A stretch of DNA of 38,362 nucleotides from Solimonas aquatica (GTDB lineage Bacteria; Pseudomonadota; Gammaproteobacteria; Nevskiales; Nevskiaceae). The position numbers and the translations under genes are program-made. The notes under the pieces were generated by a model. That model ran no database searches. It was not told the origin of the DNA and worked only from the letters and a program-made list of their open reading frames with translations. Location of the stretch: assembly GCF_900111015.1 (NCBI RefSeq), contig NZ_FOFS01000017.1, forward strand, positions 62,163 to 100,524. The letters are read 5' to 3'. This document shows, piece after piece, positions 16,983-24,254 of the stretch (positions within the stretch are counted from its first letter, which is position 1; every line of letters starts with the position of its first letter).

Positions 16983-18200
16983 ATGAACACCGTCGTCGAA
17001 GGCCATCCCCGCCATCTCATGAACATCACGCCCAGACCCGAGGCCGTCATGGTCCGCGGTCGCGGCTCCTGGCTCTGGGACAGCGCCGGCCGTCGCTATC
17101 TGGACTTCGTGCAGGGCTGGGCCGTGAACTGCCTGGGCCACAGCCATCCGGCGCTGACGCAGGCGCTCACGCAGCAGGCCGGCGAGCTGCTCACGCCCAG
17201 CCCGGCGTATCACAACGCCCAGGCCCTGCGCCTGGCGACGCGGCTGGCGCAGCTCACGGGTCTGGCGCAGGTGTTCTTCGCCAGCTCCGGTGCCGAGGCC
17301 AATGAGGGCGCGATCAAGCTCGCACGCAAATGGGGCCGCCTGCATCGCGGCGGCGCCTGGAAGATCATCACCCTGCACAAGGGCTATCACGGCCGCACCC
17401 TGGCGACGATGTCGGCCACCGGCAAGCCGGGCTGGGGCAGCATGTTCGCGCCGCAGGTGCCGGGCTTCGTCAAGGCCCAGCTCAATGATCTGGCCAGCGT
17501 CGAGGCGCTGATCGATGCCGACACCGTGGCGCTGATGCTGGAGCTGGTGCAGGGCGAGGCCGGTGTGCACGGCGCCACGCCCGAGTTTGCGCAGGGTTTG
17601 CGCCAGCTCTGCGATCGTCACGGCCTGCTGCTGATCGTCGATGAGGTGCAGACCGGCATCGGCCGGCTGGGCACGCTGTTCGGCTGCCAGCGCTACGGCA
17701 TCAGCCCCGACATCATGACCCTGGGCAAGGGCCTGGGCGGCGGCGTGCCGCTCACCGCGCTGCTGGCCAGCGCCTCGGCGAGCTGCTTCGACTACGGCGA
17801 GCAGGGCGGCACCTTCTGCGGCAATCCCTTCACCGCCGCGGCCGGCAATGCGGTGCTGGACGTGGTGGCGCAGGCGGAATTCCTGGCCGAGGTGCGGGCG
17901 CGGAGCGCACAGCTGCAGGCCGGCCTGCGCGCGCTGCAGCAGCGCCATCAGCTTGCGGAGGTGCGCGCCTTTGGTCTGCTGCAGGCCCTGGAGCTGGGGC
18001 CGGGCCGCAATGCCACGGCGCTGGCCGCCGCCGCGCTGGAACGCGGTCTGCTGCTCAATGCGCCGAACCCCGGCTGCCTGCGTCTGATGCCGGCGCTGAA
18101 CGTGCGCAGCGAGGAGATCGAGCAGATGCTGGAGATGCTCGATGCGCTGCTGGCCGAACCGTGCGCGCAGACACCCGCGCGCTGCGCGCTCAGCGCCTAG
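16983..18200 (+). CDS. argD: Acetylornithine-aminotransferase-type (ArgD-like) class III aminotransferase
   Basis: A 405-residue PLP enzyme that, as ArgD, interconverts N-acetylglutamate semialdehyde and N-acetylornithine in arginine synthesis. Seen: SSGAEANEGAIKLARKWG (101-118), YHGRT (135-139), Asp220 in IVDEVQTGIGR and the PLP Lys249 in TLGKGLGGGVPL. The length is typical. The ATG at 16983 lies 37 bp after a terminator that looks like part of an Arg attenuator, which favours an arginine role over GABA or ornithine transaminase relatives, though those cannot be excluded. The TAG stop belongs to a CTAG at the edge of a 160-bp palindromic element that may have inserted there. Confidence 0.85.
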   Translation: MNTVVEGHPRHLMNITPRPEAVMVRGRGSWLWDSAGRRYLDFVQGWAVNCLGHSHPALTQALTQQAGELLTPSPAYHNAQALRLATRLAQLTGLAQVFFASSGAEANEGAIKLARKWGRLHRGGAWKIITLHKGYHGRTLATMSATGKPGWGSMFAPQVPGFVKAQLNDLASVEALIDADTVALMLELVQGEAGVHGATPEFAQGLRQLCDRHGLLLIVDEVQTGIGRLGTLFGCQRYGISPDIMTLGKGLGGGVPLTALLASASASCFDYGEQGGTFCGNPFTAAAGNAVLDVVAQAEFLAEVRARSAQLQAGLRALQQRHQLAEVRAFGLLQALELGPGRNATALAAAALERGLLLNAPNPGCLRLMPALNVRSEEIEQMLEMLDALLAEPCAQTPARCALSA

Positions 18201-18360
18201 TGTCGTGAGTCAGAAATTCGCATGCGAATTCGCCGGTCTTTTTCGCGTCTGGCGGCGCTGCGCCTCCTCGCCATAGTCACCACTATGCCTCGTCGCCGCG
18301 CCTTGCCAGCCACGAAAAATCCTTGGCGACTTCATCAAGGAACTTCTGACTCACGACACC
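18198..18360. mobile_element. Palindromic MITE-like element 1
   Basis: A 160-bp imperfect palindrome (18200-18359). The terminal inverted repeats are 16 bp and perfect (GTGTCGTGAGTCAGAA at 18200-18215 and its complement at 18344-18359). An inner imperfect stem follows (TTTTTCGCGTCTGGC 18239-18253 with 18305-18319). The apical hairpin is ATAGT-CACC-ACTAT (18273-18286). The left end is CTAG, whose TAG is the argD stop; the right end has decayed to CCAG. It sits between convergent genes. It has no coding capacity, so transposition would depend on an outside enzyme. Confidence 0.7.
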
Positions 18361-18370
18361 AGCGCGGCGC

Positions 18371-18841
18371 TCACCAGAAATCGCGATGCCCCTCGACGAT
18401 TTCGGCTTCCAGCTCGGCGTAGGGACCGCGCACCTGCACCTGGCGCTGCCCGGCGGCAAACACCTGCCGGCAGTCCAGGTCCAGGGTGAGGTTTTCGGGG
18501 TTATCACCGGTGAGCTGCGCCAGACGTTTTTCGGTGAGCCCGAACACCACGGTGCCGATGCCCACCCAGTAACAGGCGCCCGCGCACATGCAGCAGGGCT
18601 CCACCGAGGTGTACAGCGTGCAGCCGGCGAGAAACTCCGGACCGTAAGCCCGCGCCGCCGCGCGCGCGACATTGGCCTCGGCATGACCGACGCCGCCATC
18701 GCTCAGGTAGGTGTTGCCGGACTGCAGCAGCACCTCACCATCCGGCCCGACCAGCAGCGCGCCGAAGGGATGATTGCCATTGGCGCGGCTCTCGGCAGCG
18801 ATGCGGATGGTGTCGCGCAGATGGCGAAGGTCGTCGGACAT
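18371..18841 (-). CDS. Nucleoside/CMP deaminase family protein
   Basis: A 156-residue zinc-dependent deaminase of the cytidine deaminase-like fold (tRNA-adenosine/guanine deaminase branch). The zinc site is plain: HAE (His53, catalytic Glu55) and PCCMC (Cys83, Cys86). HPFGALLVGPDGEVL at 24-38 is typical of guanine/CMP deaminase-like proteins. The start at 18841 is chosen because MSDDLRHLRDTIRIA opens the domain; the frame upstream to 18997 crosses a CCTCTCC palindrome and is not conserved. It is the last gene of a minus-strand series. The base acted on is not determined. Confidence 0.9.
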   Translation of the reverse strand: MSDDLRHLRDTIRIAAESRANGNHPFGALLVGPDGEVLLQSGNTYLSDGGVGHAEANVARAAARAYGPEFLAGCTLYTSVEPCCMCAGACYWVGIGTVVFGLTEKRLAQLTGDNPENLTLDLDCRQVFAAGQRQVQVRGPYAELEAEIVEGHRDFW

Positions 18842-18956
18842 GGCGGGGAATCCTGGCGAAGGAAGCGGGCGGCTTTCAGCCAAGCAAGGTTCGCACCGCT
18901 GACGGTGCTGCCCCCTCACCCTGGCCCTCCGCCCCGCCGCAGTCGGTTCAGGAATG

Positions 18957-18992
18957 CCCCCTCTCCCCCTCGCGACGCGACGAGGGAGAGGA
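18957..18992. repeat. CCTCTCCC-type palindrome, third copy
   Basis: An imperfect inverted repeat (CCTCTCCCCCTCG / CGAGGGAGAGG) in the 156-bp gap between the deaminase and the SnoaL/NTF2-like gene. It is related to the hairpins at 1551-1575 and 1735-1759. The rest of the gap is C-rich, without other features. Confidence 0.6.
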
Positions 18993-18997
18993 AACAT

Positions 18998-19462
18998 TCA
19001 GAACCCCAGCTCGCTCAAACCCGGATGCTCGTCCGGACGCCGGCCTGCCGGCCAGCGGTATTGGCGTTCGCTCTGCGCAATCGGCGCGTCATTGATGCTG
19101 GCCACGCGGCGGCGCATCAGGCCCTGCTCGTCGAACTCCCAGTTCTCGTTGCCATAGCTGCGGAACCATTGCCCGCTGTCGTCATGCCATTCATAGGCGA
19201 AGCGCACGCTGATGCGGTTGTCGCGAAATGCCCACAGCTCCTTGATCAGGCGGTAGTCCAGCTCGCGCTGCCATTTGCGGGTGAGGAAGGCGACGATGGC
19301 CTCGCGACCCTGGAAGAACTCGGCGCGGTTGCGCCAGTGGCTGTCCTCGGTATACGCCAGCGATACGCGCTGCGGATCGCGTGTGTTCCAGGCGTCCTCG
19401 GCCATGCGCACTTTCTGTGCGGCGGTCTGCTCGTTGAAGGGGGGCAGCGGTGGACGACTCAT
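18998..19462 (-). CDS. DUF1348 / SnoaL-NTF2-like protein
   Basis: A 154-residue cytosolic protein of the nuclear-transport-factor-2-like fold. Seen: [54 protein letters not shown], a segment conserved in DUF1348 proteins, then [29 protein letters not shown]. The fold makes a cone-shaped pocket for a small ligand; no reaction is known for this subfamily. It lies 54 bp downstream of nikR on the same strand and may be at the end of that operon. Confidence 0.85.
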   Translation of the reverse strand: MSRPPLPPFNEQTAAQKVRMAEDAWNTRDPQRVSLAYTEDSHWRNRAEFFQGREAIVAFLTRKWQRELDYRLIKELWAFRDNRISVRFAYEWHDDSGQWFRSYGNENWEFDEQGLMRRRVASINDAPIAQSERQYRWPAGRRPDEHPGLSELGF

Positions 19463-19516
19463 GGCGACTCCCGGCGATGGACCCGGGAGGCATGGTAACG
19501 CGCGCCGCTTCGCGCT

Positions 19517-19975
19517 TCAGCGCGAGGGATGCAGATGCAGATGCGGCTCGCCGTGCACATGCATGAAGCGCGCTTCCACCGGCACCAGGTGCAGCTGGCC
19601 GTGACGCACGCCGCGCTCGGCAATCAGCGAGGCGGCGAAGTCGCGCACTTCCTTCAGATGCCCGCGCAGCACGGTGACTTCCAGGCAGTCGTCATGATCC
19701 AGATGCACGTGCATGGTGGACAGGCACAGGCCGTGATGATCGTGCTGGTTGGCGGCCAGGCGGCTGGCGAGCTGGCGCTCGTGGTGATTGTAGACATAGC
19801 TCAGCGCCGCCACGCAGTGGCTGTCCGGTGCATCGTCCTGCTGCTGTTCCTGGCTCAGCTGCTGGCGCAGCAGATCGCGGAACGCCTCGGAGCGGTTCTC
19901 GTAGCCGTGGCGCTGCGCCCAGCGCTCGAAGTCTTCGGCCAGCTCGTCGTCCACGGATAAGGTGATGCGTTGCAT
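19517..19975 (-). CDS. nikR: Nickel-responsive regulator
   Basis: A 152-residue ribbon-helix-helix repressor. The N-terminal RHH (MQRITLSVDDELAEDFERWAQRHG, NRSEAFRDLLR) binds DNA. The ACT-like domain carries the nickel ligands: His78, His89, His91 and Cys97 line up with His76, His87, His89 and Cys95 of E. coli NikR, in HDHHGLCLSTMHVHLDHDDCLE. RGVRHGQLHLVP is also conserved. Usually it represses nickel uptake, but no nik transporter or hydrogenase genes are adjacent. It starts 27 bp after the hemerythrin gene and is likely co-transcribed with it. Confidence 0.95.
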   Translation of the reverse strand: MQRITLSVDDELAEDFERWAQRHGYENRSEAFRDLLRQQLSQEQQQDDAPDSHCVAALSYVYNHHERQLASRLAANQHDHHGLCLSTMHVHLDHDDCLEVTVLRGHLKEVRDFAASLIAERGVRHGQLHLVPVEARFMHVHGEPHLHLHPSR

Positions 19976-20002
19976 GCTTGTCTCAGCTCCTGAACGCCGC
20001 CA

Positions 20003-20452
20003 TCAGCTACGCCGCAGCACCACCGGCGCGCCGCCGTAGAGACGCTTGACCATCCACTGCGCCAGCGCCGAATCCAGATAGTCGGCATGACCGGGGAACC
20101 AGCGCACCAGCTCCTGCGCCAGCGAACGCGCGATTTCAAAGCGGCGCGGATTGTCGGCCAGCACCAGCAGGGCCTGCACCTCGCGCAGGGATTTCATCAC
20201 CGACTCGTGCTCGTCGATATGGCACTGGCGCGGCGGAAACTCGGTACTGTTCATCCACTCCGCCTCCTCGCCGAAATGCGCCTCGGCGTGCGCGATGAAC
20301 GCATCCAGATGCGCCAGCAGATCTTCGTCCGCGGCGCGCAGCAGCGCATCGACCTTCACCACGAAATCGCGGTGGGTCTCGTCCATCTTGTCGTAACCGA
20401 GCTTGTAGGAATCGGTCCAGGTGAAGGCGCTCGGCGCACTGGGCGTGGACAT
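20003..20452 (-). CDS. Bacteriohemerythrin
   Basis: A 149-residue four-helix-bundle protein with a diiron O2-binding site. All expected ligands are visible: His27 (DETHRDF), His55, His59 and Glu63 (HAEAHFGEE), His78 and His82 (HIDEHE), His122 and Asp127 (GHADYLD). A stand-alone domain of this size usually carries, stores or senses oxygen, or detoxifies nitric oxide. The TWTDSYKLGYDKMDETH opening is standard for the family. It lies between nitroreductase and nikR in a minus-strand series that has an FNR-like box at its head. Confidence 0.93.
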   Translation of the reverse strand: MSTPSAPSAFTWTDSYKLGYDKMDETHRDFVVKVDALLRAADEDLLAHLDAFIAHAEAHFGEEAEWMNSTEFPPRQCHIDEHESVMKSLREVQALLVLADNPRRFEIARSLAQELVRWFPGHADYLDSALAQWMVKRLYGGAPVVLRRS

Positions 20453-20519
20453 GGCGGTGGAACGCAGGCAGTGAAGTGGGTGGACAGTGTAACGGCTCCG
20501 CCCGGTACGACGCTCGCGC

Positions 20520-21083
20520 CTAGCTCGTCAGCCAGCGCGCCTTCGGCTGGAACCGCCCGGGCGACACCGGCTCGGCGCTCGGCGCGCCCAGCACCAGCGG
20601 CGCGACCACGCGTTCCTCGGCATTCAGATGCAGCAGGCGGCGGCCTTCCGGCGAATCGAGAAAGGGCTGCGCCATGCTCACCCAGCAGCTGCCCAGGCCC
20701 ATGCTGTGCGCGGCGAGCATGATGTTGTAGGCCGCCATCGCGCAGTCCATGTCGGCCAGGCTGCCGGGCTGCGTGGCGCAGACCACGATCAGGGCCGGCG
20801 CCCGAAACAGCACGTCGAACTCCGGACTCATGATCTCGTCGTGCAGCACATGCCGCTGCCCGCTCCGGACCAGCGACTGGCGCAGCGCCTGCGTGGCCTT
20901 GGCACTGAGCAGGGCCACGCGCGCCGGCTCGTCCAGCACCACAAAGGACCAGGGCTGCGCGTTCATGTGGCTGGGCGCCTGGCAGGCGATGTCGAGCAGC
21001 TCGCTGAGCACCGGCGCCTGCACCGCCTCGGGCAGAAAGTCGCGCACGGCGCGGCGCTGGGCAATGGCTTCTAGCAGTTTCAT
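20520..21083 (-). CDS. Nitroreductase family protein
   Basis: A 187-residue FMN-dependent oxidoreductase that reduces nitro or quinone compounds with NAD(P)H. Seen: RRAVRDFLPEAV at the N-terminus (flavin-phosphate arginines), APSHMNAQPWSFVV (FMN-binding) and AAYNIMLAAHSMGLGSCWVS. Length is on the short side but normal for the NfnB/NitB-type branch. It follows the small coiled-coil gene by 42 bp. Physiological substrate unknown. Confidence 0.92.
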   Translation of the reverse strand: MKLLEAIAQRRAVRDFLPEAVQAPVLSELLDIACQAPSHMNAQPWSFVVLDEPARVALLSAKATQALRQSLVRSGQRHVLHDEIMSPEFDVLFRAPALIVVCATQPGSLADMDCAMAAYNIMLAAHSMGLGSCWVSMAQPFLDSPEGRRLLHLNAEERVVAPLVLGAPSAEPVSPGRFQPKARWLTS

Positions 21084-21125
21084 GCGAAGGACGACTCGTG
21101 TATCGGAAGGTGGCGCGTCGCGCGA

Positions 21126-21395
21126 TCAGCTGCGCAGCGCGTTCTTGATCTGGCCGTAACCGGTCTTCAGCGTCTCGACCAGCAGCTGCGCCGCCGCCTG
21201 CAGCTCGCTCTCGGCCTGGCCACCGGCGACTTCGGCGCGCTGCACCTGTTCCTTGAGCCGCGCCCAGTCCTGCTCCAGCTGCTGCCAGCGCGTGCCGGCC
21301 TCGGCCTTGAGCAGATGGGCTTGCAGCTTGAGTTCGTCGCGCAGCAGTTCCAGTGCTTGCAGCTCGTTGTGCAAGGCCAGTTTGAGTCGGGTCAT
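21126..21395 (-). CDS. Small coiled-coil protein, unknown function
   Basis: An 89-residue soluble protein made almost entirely of heptad-like helix (LHNELQALELLRDELKLQAHLL, WQQLEQDWARLKEQVQRAEV). I recognise no family with confidence; the shape is like small periplasmic or cytosolic stress-associated helical proteins. The start is at 21395 rather than 21497 because GGAGA lies seven bases upstream and the extra N-terminus would cover the FNR-like boxes. It is the first gene of the run to nitroreductase, hemerythrin and nikR. Confidence 0.75.
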   Translation of the reverse strand: MTRLKLALHNELQALELLRDELKLQAHLLKAEAGTRWQQLEQDWARLKEQVQRAEVAGGQAESELQAAAQLLVETLKTGYGQIKNALRS

Positions 21396-21455
21396 GGCGC
21401 TTTCTCCGGTGGATGAAGGCCCGGCCAGTCTGCGCGTGGCGCCGCCGGCCACGCC

Positions 21456-21469
21456 CTGACTTGCGTCAA
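21456..21469. promoter_or_regulatory. FNR/Anr-like box A
   Basis: CTGAC-TTGC-GTCAA, close to the FNR/Anr consensus TTGAT-N4-ATCAA. It is centred about 42 bp upstream of a possible minus-strand start of transcription (-10-like CAGACT at 21427-21432) for the coiled-coil gene. Confidence 0.45.
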
Positions 21470-21483
21470 TCGCCCCGGCTGAA

Positions 21484-21523
21484 TTGATCTGCGTCACCGC
21501 CAGCCGGGCGGCACCGGCATAAA
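21484..21523 (+). promoter_or_regulatory. FNR/Anr-like box B and WS/DGAT promoter
   Basis: TTGAT-CTGC-GTCAC (21484-21497) matches nine of ten bases of the Anr-type site TTGAT-N4-GTCAA. CATAAA (21518-21523) is a fitting -10, which puts the box centre at about -40, the class II activator position. Transcription from near 21530 would exclude the ATG at 21528 and supports translation from 21555. Confidence 0.5.
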
Positions 21524-21554
21524 AAACATGGAGACACCGAGCAAGGACATTGCA

Positions 21555-22970
21555 ATGACTGCCGAGCGCACGCGATCACTGATGAGCAGCGTGGATCGCG
21601 CCTGGCTGGAGATGGACGAGCCGCACAACCCGATGGTGGTGGCGGCGATCTTCCAGCTGGACGGCGGCGACGCCGCCACGCTGGGCAAAACCATCGTGCA
21701 GCGCCTGCTGCGCTACCCGCGCTTCCGTCAGCGCGCCGACGACCGTCGCAAGCCGCCGCTGTGGATCGAAAGCGAGGCCCCGGACCTGGACTATCACCTG
21801 CACCTGCGGCGTCTGGGCGGCGACGAGGACGCCGACACGCAGCTGCGGCAGGCGATTGCCAGCGAACTGGCCTTCAGCCTGGATCGCAATCGGCCGCTGT
21901 GGCGCCTGGTGGTGTTTGCGCAGCGCGGCGCACCGCTCACGGTGCTGTTTCGCGCCCATCACGCGATGGCCGACGGCATCGCCCTGATGCATCTGATGAT
22001 GAGCTGCACCGACGAGGCGGTGACCCGGCTGCCGCACGAGATCGCCGCCATCGAACGGCGCGCGCACGGCGGGCCGCTGGGCGGTCTGATTGACCGGCTG
22101 ATCGCCGCCAACCGCAGCCTGGAACTGCTGCGGCGCGTGGCGCACGAGGGCCTGGCGCATCCGGGCGAAGCGTTGCGTCAGCTGCGCGAAGGCCGCCATC
22201 TGCTGCACGCGGTGAACCGCCTGCTGCGTCTGCCGCAGAACAACCCGCAGGAACTGCGCAGGCCGCTGCGCGGGCATCGCGGTGTGGCCTGGATCGACGA
22301 CGTGCCGCTGGCGGCGTTCCGCGCACGCGCCAAGGCGCTGGACGTGAAGCTCAATGATCTGTTCATGGCCTGGACCGCCGGCGCCCTGCACCGCTATCTG
22401 CGCAGCGTGCATCACGAGCTGCCGGAGAACCAGAACCTGCGCGTGTCGATTCCGGTGAACCTGCGCCCCGGCGACGGCGCGGAACTGGGCAATTACTTCG
22501 GCCTGGTGCTGCTCGACCTGCCGGTGGGCGTCTGCGATCCGCGTGCGCGCCTGCAGCTGGTCAGCGAGCGCATGCTCGCGCTGAAGGAATCGGGCGAAGC
22601 GCGCGCGGTCCTGCTGAGTCTGGCGGCGGCCGGACATCTGCCGCTGCCCATGGAGAAGCGTCTGGTGAATCAGGTGGCGGGCAAGGCGGCGGCGGTGGTG
22701 TCGAATCTGCGCGGGCCCGAACAGCCGGTGAGCATCGCCGGCCATGCCATCCGCAATCTGGTGTTCTGGCCGCCGCAGTCGGGCGGCATCGGCCTGGGCC
22801 TGAGCCTGTTCAGTTATGCCGGGCACCTGAGTCTGGGCGTGTGCGTCGATCAGGCCCTGATCGCCAATCCGCAGCGCCTGCTGCAGGCCTTCCGCGACAG
22901 CCTGAACGAAGACATCCTCATCGCCACGCCGCCGCAGACGAAGCGACGGCGGCGCAAGCGTGCCGCCTGA
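21555..22970 (+). CDS. Wax ester synthase / acyl-CoA:diacylglycerol acyltransferase (WS/DGAT)
   Basis: A 471-residue acyltransferase that makes storage wax esters or triacylglycerol from acyl-CoA. The catalytic HHxxxDG is HHAMADG at 135-141. The RPLWRLVV segment (113-120) corresponds to the conserved PLW motif, and NDLFMAWTAGALHRYL to the ND-A region. VVSNLRGPEQPV and NYFGLVLLDLPVG are also typical. The start at 21555 is preferred over 21528 because AAGGA lies seven bases upstream and MSSVDRAWLEMDEPHNPM, the usual opening, follows. The Arg/Lys-rich tail may help association with membrane or lipid droplets. The gene has an FNR-like box upstream. Confidence 0.93.
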   Translation: MTAERTRSLMSSVDRAWLEMDEPHNPMVVAAIFQLDGGDAATLGKTIVQRLLRYPRFRQRADDRRKPPLWIESEAPDLDYHLHLRRLGGDEDADTQLRQAIASELAFSLDRNRPLWRLVVFAQRGAPLTVLFRAHHAMADGIALMHLMMSCTDEAVTRLPHEIAAIERRAHGGPLGGLIDRLIAANRSLELLRRVAHEGLAHPGEALRQLREGRHLLHAVNRLLRLPQNNPQELRRPLRGHRGVAWIDDVPLAAFRARAKALDVKLNDLFMAWTAGALHRYLRSVHHELPENQNLRVSIPVNLRPGDGAELGNYFGLVLLDLPVGVCDPRARLQLVSERMLALKESGEARAVLLSLAAAGHLPLPMEKRLVNQVAGKAAAVVSNLRGPEQPVSIAGHAIRNLVFWPPQSGGIGLGLSLFSYAGHLSLGVCVDQALIANPQRLLQAFRDSLNEDILIATPPQTKRRRRKRAA

Positions 22971-22994
22971 AGGCCGGCCGGGTGATGCAAACCG

Positions 22995-23159
22995 CTAGTG
23001 CAGCGCTGCCAACGAAACCTTAGGAGATGGCCGAGAGCTTTTCGCGCAGATCAAGGCGTGAGTCGGAGGCGTAGCCGGCATTACGGCGACGATGAACAAC
23101 GCAGAGCTGCGCGAAAAGCGCCGGCCAGAACTAACGGTTTGTTGGCAGTGCTGCACTAG
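22995..23159. mobile_element. Palindromic MITE-like element 2
   Basis: A 165-bp palindrome with CTAG at both ends. Terminal repeats of about 24 bp begin CTAGTGCAGC and differ at one base plus one extra G. The inner stem GCTTTTCGCGCAG (23037-23049) pairs perfectly with 23107-23119. The core CAAGGCG-N7-GAGGC-GTAG resembles the reverse complement of element 1's core. The right-hand CTAG gives the TAG stop (23156-23158) of the minus-strand gene next to it. It sits between convergent genes. Confidence 0.7.
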
Positions 23160-23629
23160 AGCTGCTCGGGCAGCGCCGCGCGGATCTGCGCCAGCGTGCA
23201 GTGCGTCAGATCGCGATCCTGCTCGCCGGCCAGCAGGCGATGCGTGGACTCGTCCAGATGCGGACGCAGGCGCCCCAGAAACGCCGGCGCCGCGATCAGA
23301 TACAGCCGCGTGATTTCGCCGCGTGCGCGCGCCTGGTTCAGATGCTCGCCCACGCGCTTGGCGAAAGTCTCGGCGGTGTGCTCGGCGTAGGACTGCGGCG
23401 ACTCGAACACGCCGCCACCGCCCCCGACCCGCGGTCCGTGTCCCGGGCGGTCGCTCTGCACCTCGTGCGGCTGACGCCGCGCATCGGCGTTGATCAGATC
23501 GGCGGTTTCGCACAGCTCGCCGTCGGCGGCAGTCTGCTGCAGCAGGCGCGCGCAGCCGGCATCGGCGACCACCACCCACACGCTGGGATGCTGCGGGGTT
23601 CCGGGCTTGTGTGTGTATTGACGTGGCAT
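23156..23629 (-). CDS. Host-attachment family protein (baeRF/eRF1-like fold)
   Basis: A 157-residue cytosolic protein resembling the family named after a Rhizobium/Agrobacterium attachment gene. Seen: WVVVADAGCARLLQQ near the N-terminus, a Gly-rich insertion around residue 70, FAKRVGEHLNQARARGEITRLYLIAAPAFLGRLR, and HLDESTHRLLAGEQDRDLTHCTLAQIRAALP, all typical. The fold is related to archaeal eRF1/pelota domains; the biochemical role is unknown. It is next to a CBS-domain gene, 12 bp apart, probably one operon. The TAG stop comes from the end of palindromic element 2. Confidence 0.85.
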   Translation of the reverse strand: MPRQYTHKPGTPQHPSVWVVVADAGCARLLQQTAADGELCETADLINADARRQPHEVQSDRPGHGPRVGGGGGVFESPQSYAEHTAETFAKRVGEHLNQARARGEITRLYLIAAPAFLGRLRPHLDESTHRLLAGEQDRDLTHCTLAQIRAALPEQL

Positions 23630-23641
23630 GGGCGGGCTCCT

Positions 23642-24091
23642 TCAGGGGCGGCGTTGCAGTTCGGCATCGCGCTCGCGATGCATCAGACGCGGGATGTGAC
23701 CCAGGGCATCCACCAGCAGCTCCAGCACATCGTCCACCGCGAGAATGCCGCGCAGCCGGCCGGATGCATCGACCACCGGCGCGCGACGCACACCGGCCTC
23801 GCGCATGCGATCCAGTGCATCGAGCAGATCCTCGTTTTCCTCGGCGGTGATCAGCGGCTGGGCCATGAGATCAGCCAGCGTGAGTGCTTCCATCTGCACC
23901 TGCTGGGCGAGCACTTCCACCACCAGATCGCGATCGGTGACGATGCCGACCGGCCGCATCGTGCCGCCCTCGCGCTCGACCACCACCACACAGCCGACGT
24001 GATACTCGCGCATGCGGCGGGCCGCGTCGGCGATACCGGTGTCCGGCTCGGCCACCACCACGGTGGGGTTGCAGGCTTCATCCACGAACAT
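23642..24091 (-). CDS. CBS-domain pair protein
   Basis: A 149-residue soluble protein made of two CBS motifs (about 8-65 and 76-130) that together form a Bateman module for adenosyl ligands such as AMP or ATP. Seen: DAARRMREYHVGCVVVVE, GIVTDRDLVVEVL, ALDRMREAGVRRAPVVDASGRLRGILAVDDVLELL. The ATG at 24091 is chosen because a full AAGGAGG lies six bases upstream. It precedes the host-attachment gene and is divergent from the rhomboid gene across a region with an FNR-like box. The partner protein is unknown. Confidence 0.92.
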   Translation of the reverse strand: MFVDEACNPTVVVAEPDTGIADAARRMREYHVGCVVVVEREGGTMRPVGIVTDRDLVVEVLAQQVQMEALTLADLMAQPLITAEENEDLLDALDRMREAGVRRAPVVDASGRLRGILAVDDVLELLVDALGHIPRLMHRERDAELQRRP

Positions 24092-24189
24092 GGCCAACCT
24101 CCTTGCACATCAACTCGTGAAAGCCAGGAACTGTCTCCAGTAGCGCGAGCCGGCTTGACCCATCCTGAATCCGCAGCAGCGTGGCGACG

Positions 24190-24203
24190 ATGACGTGCGT
24201 CAA
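24190..24203. promoter_or_regulatory. FNR/Anr-like box C
   Basis: ATGAC-GTGC-GTCAA lies between the CBS gene and the rhomboid gene. It shares TGAC-N-TGC-GTCAA with box A and TGA-N2-TGC-GTCA with box B. A minus-strand -10-like CAGGAT (24162-24167) places its centre near -41.5 for the CBS operon. Confidence 0.45.
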
Positions 24204-24254
24204 GACGCCGGCACATGGCATGCTGATCGTCCTGCCTCCCCCAGACTCCCGCTC

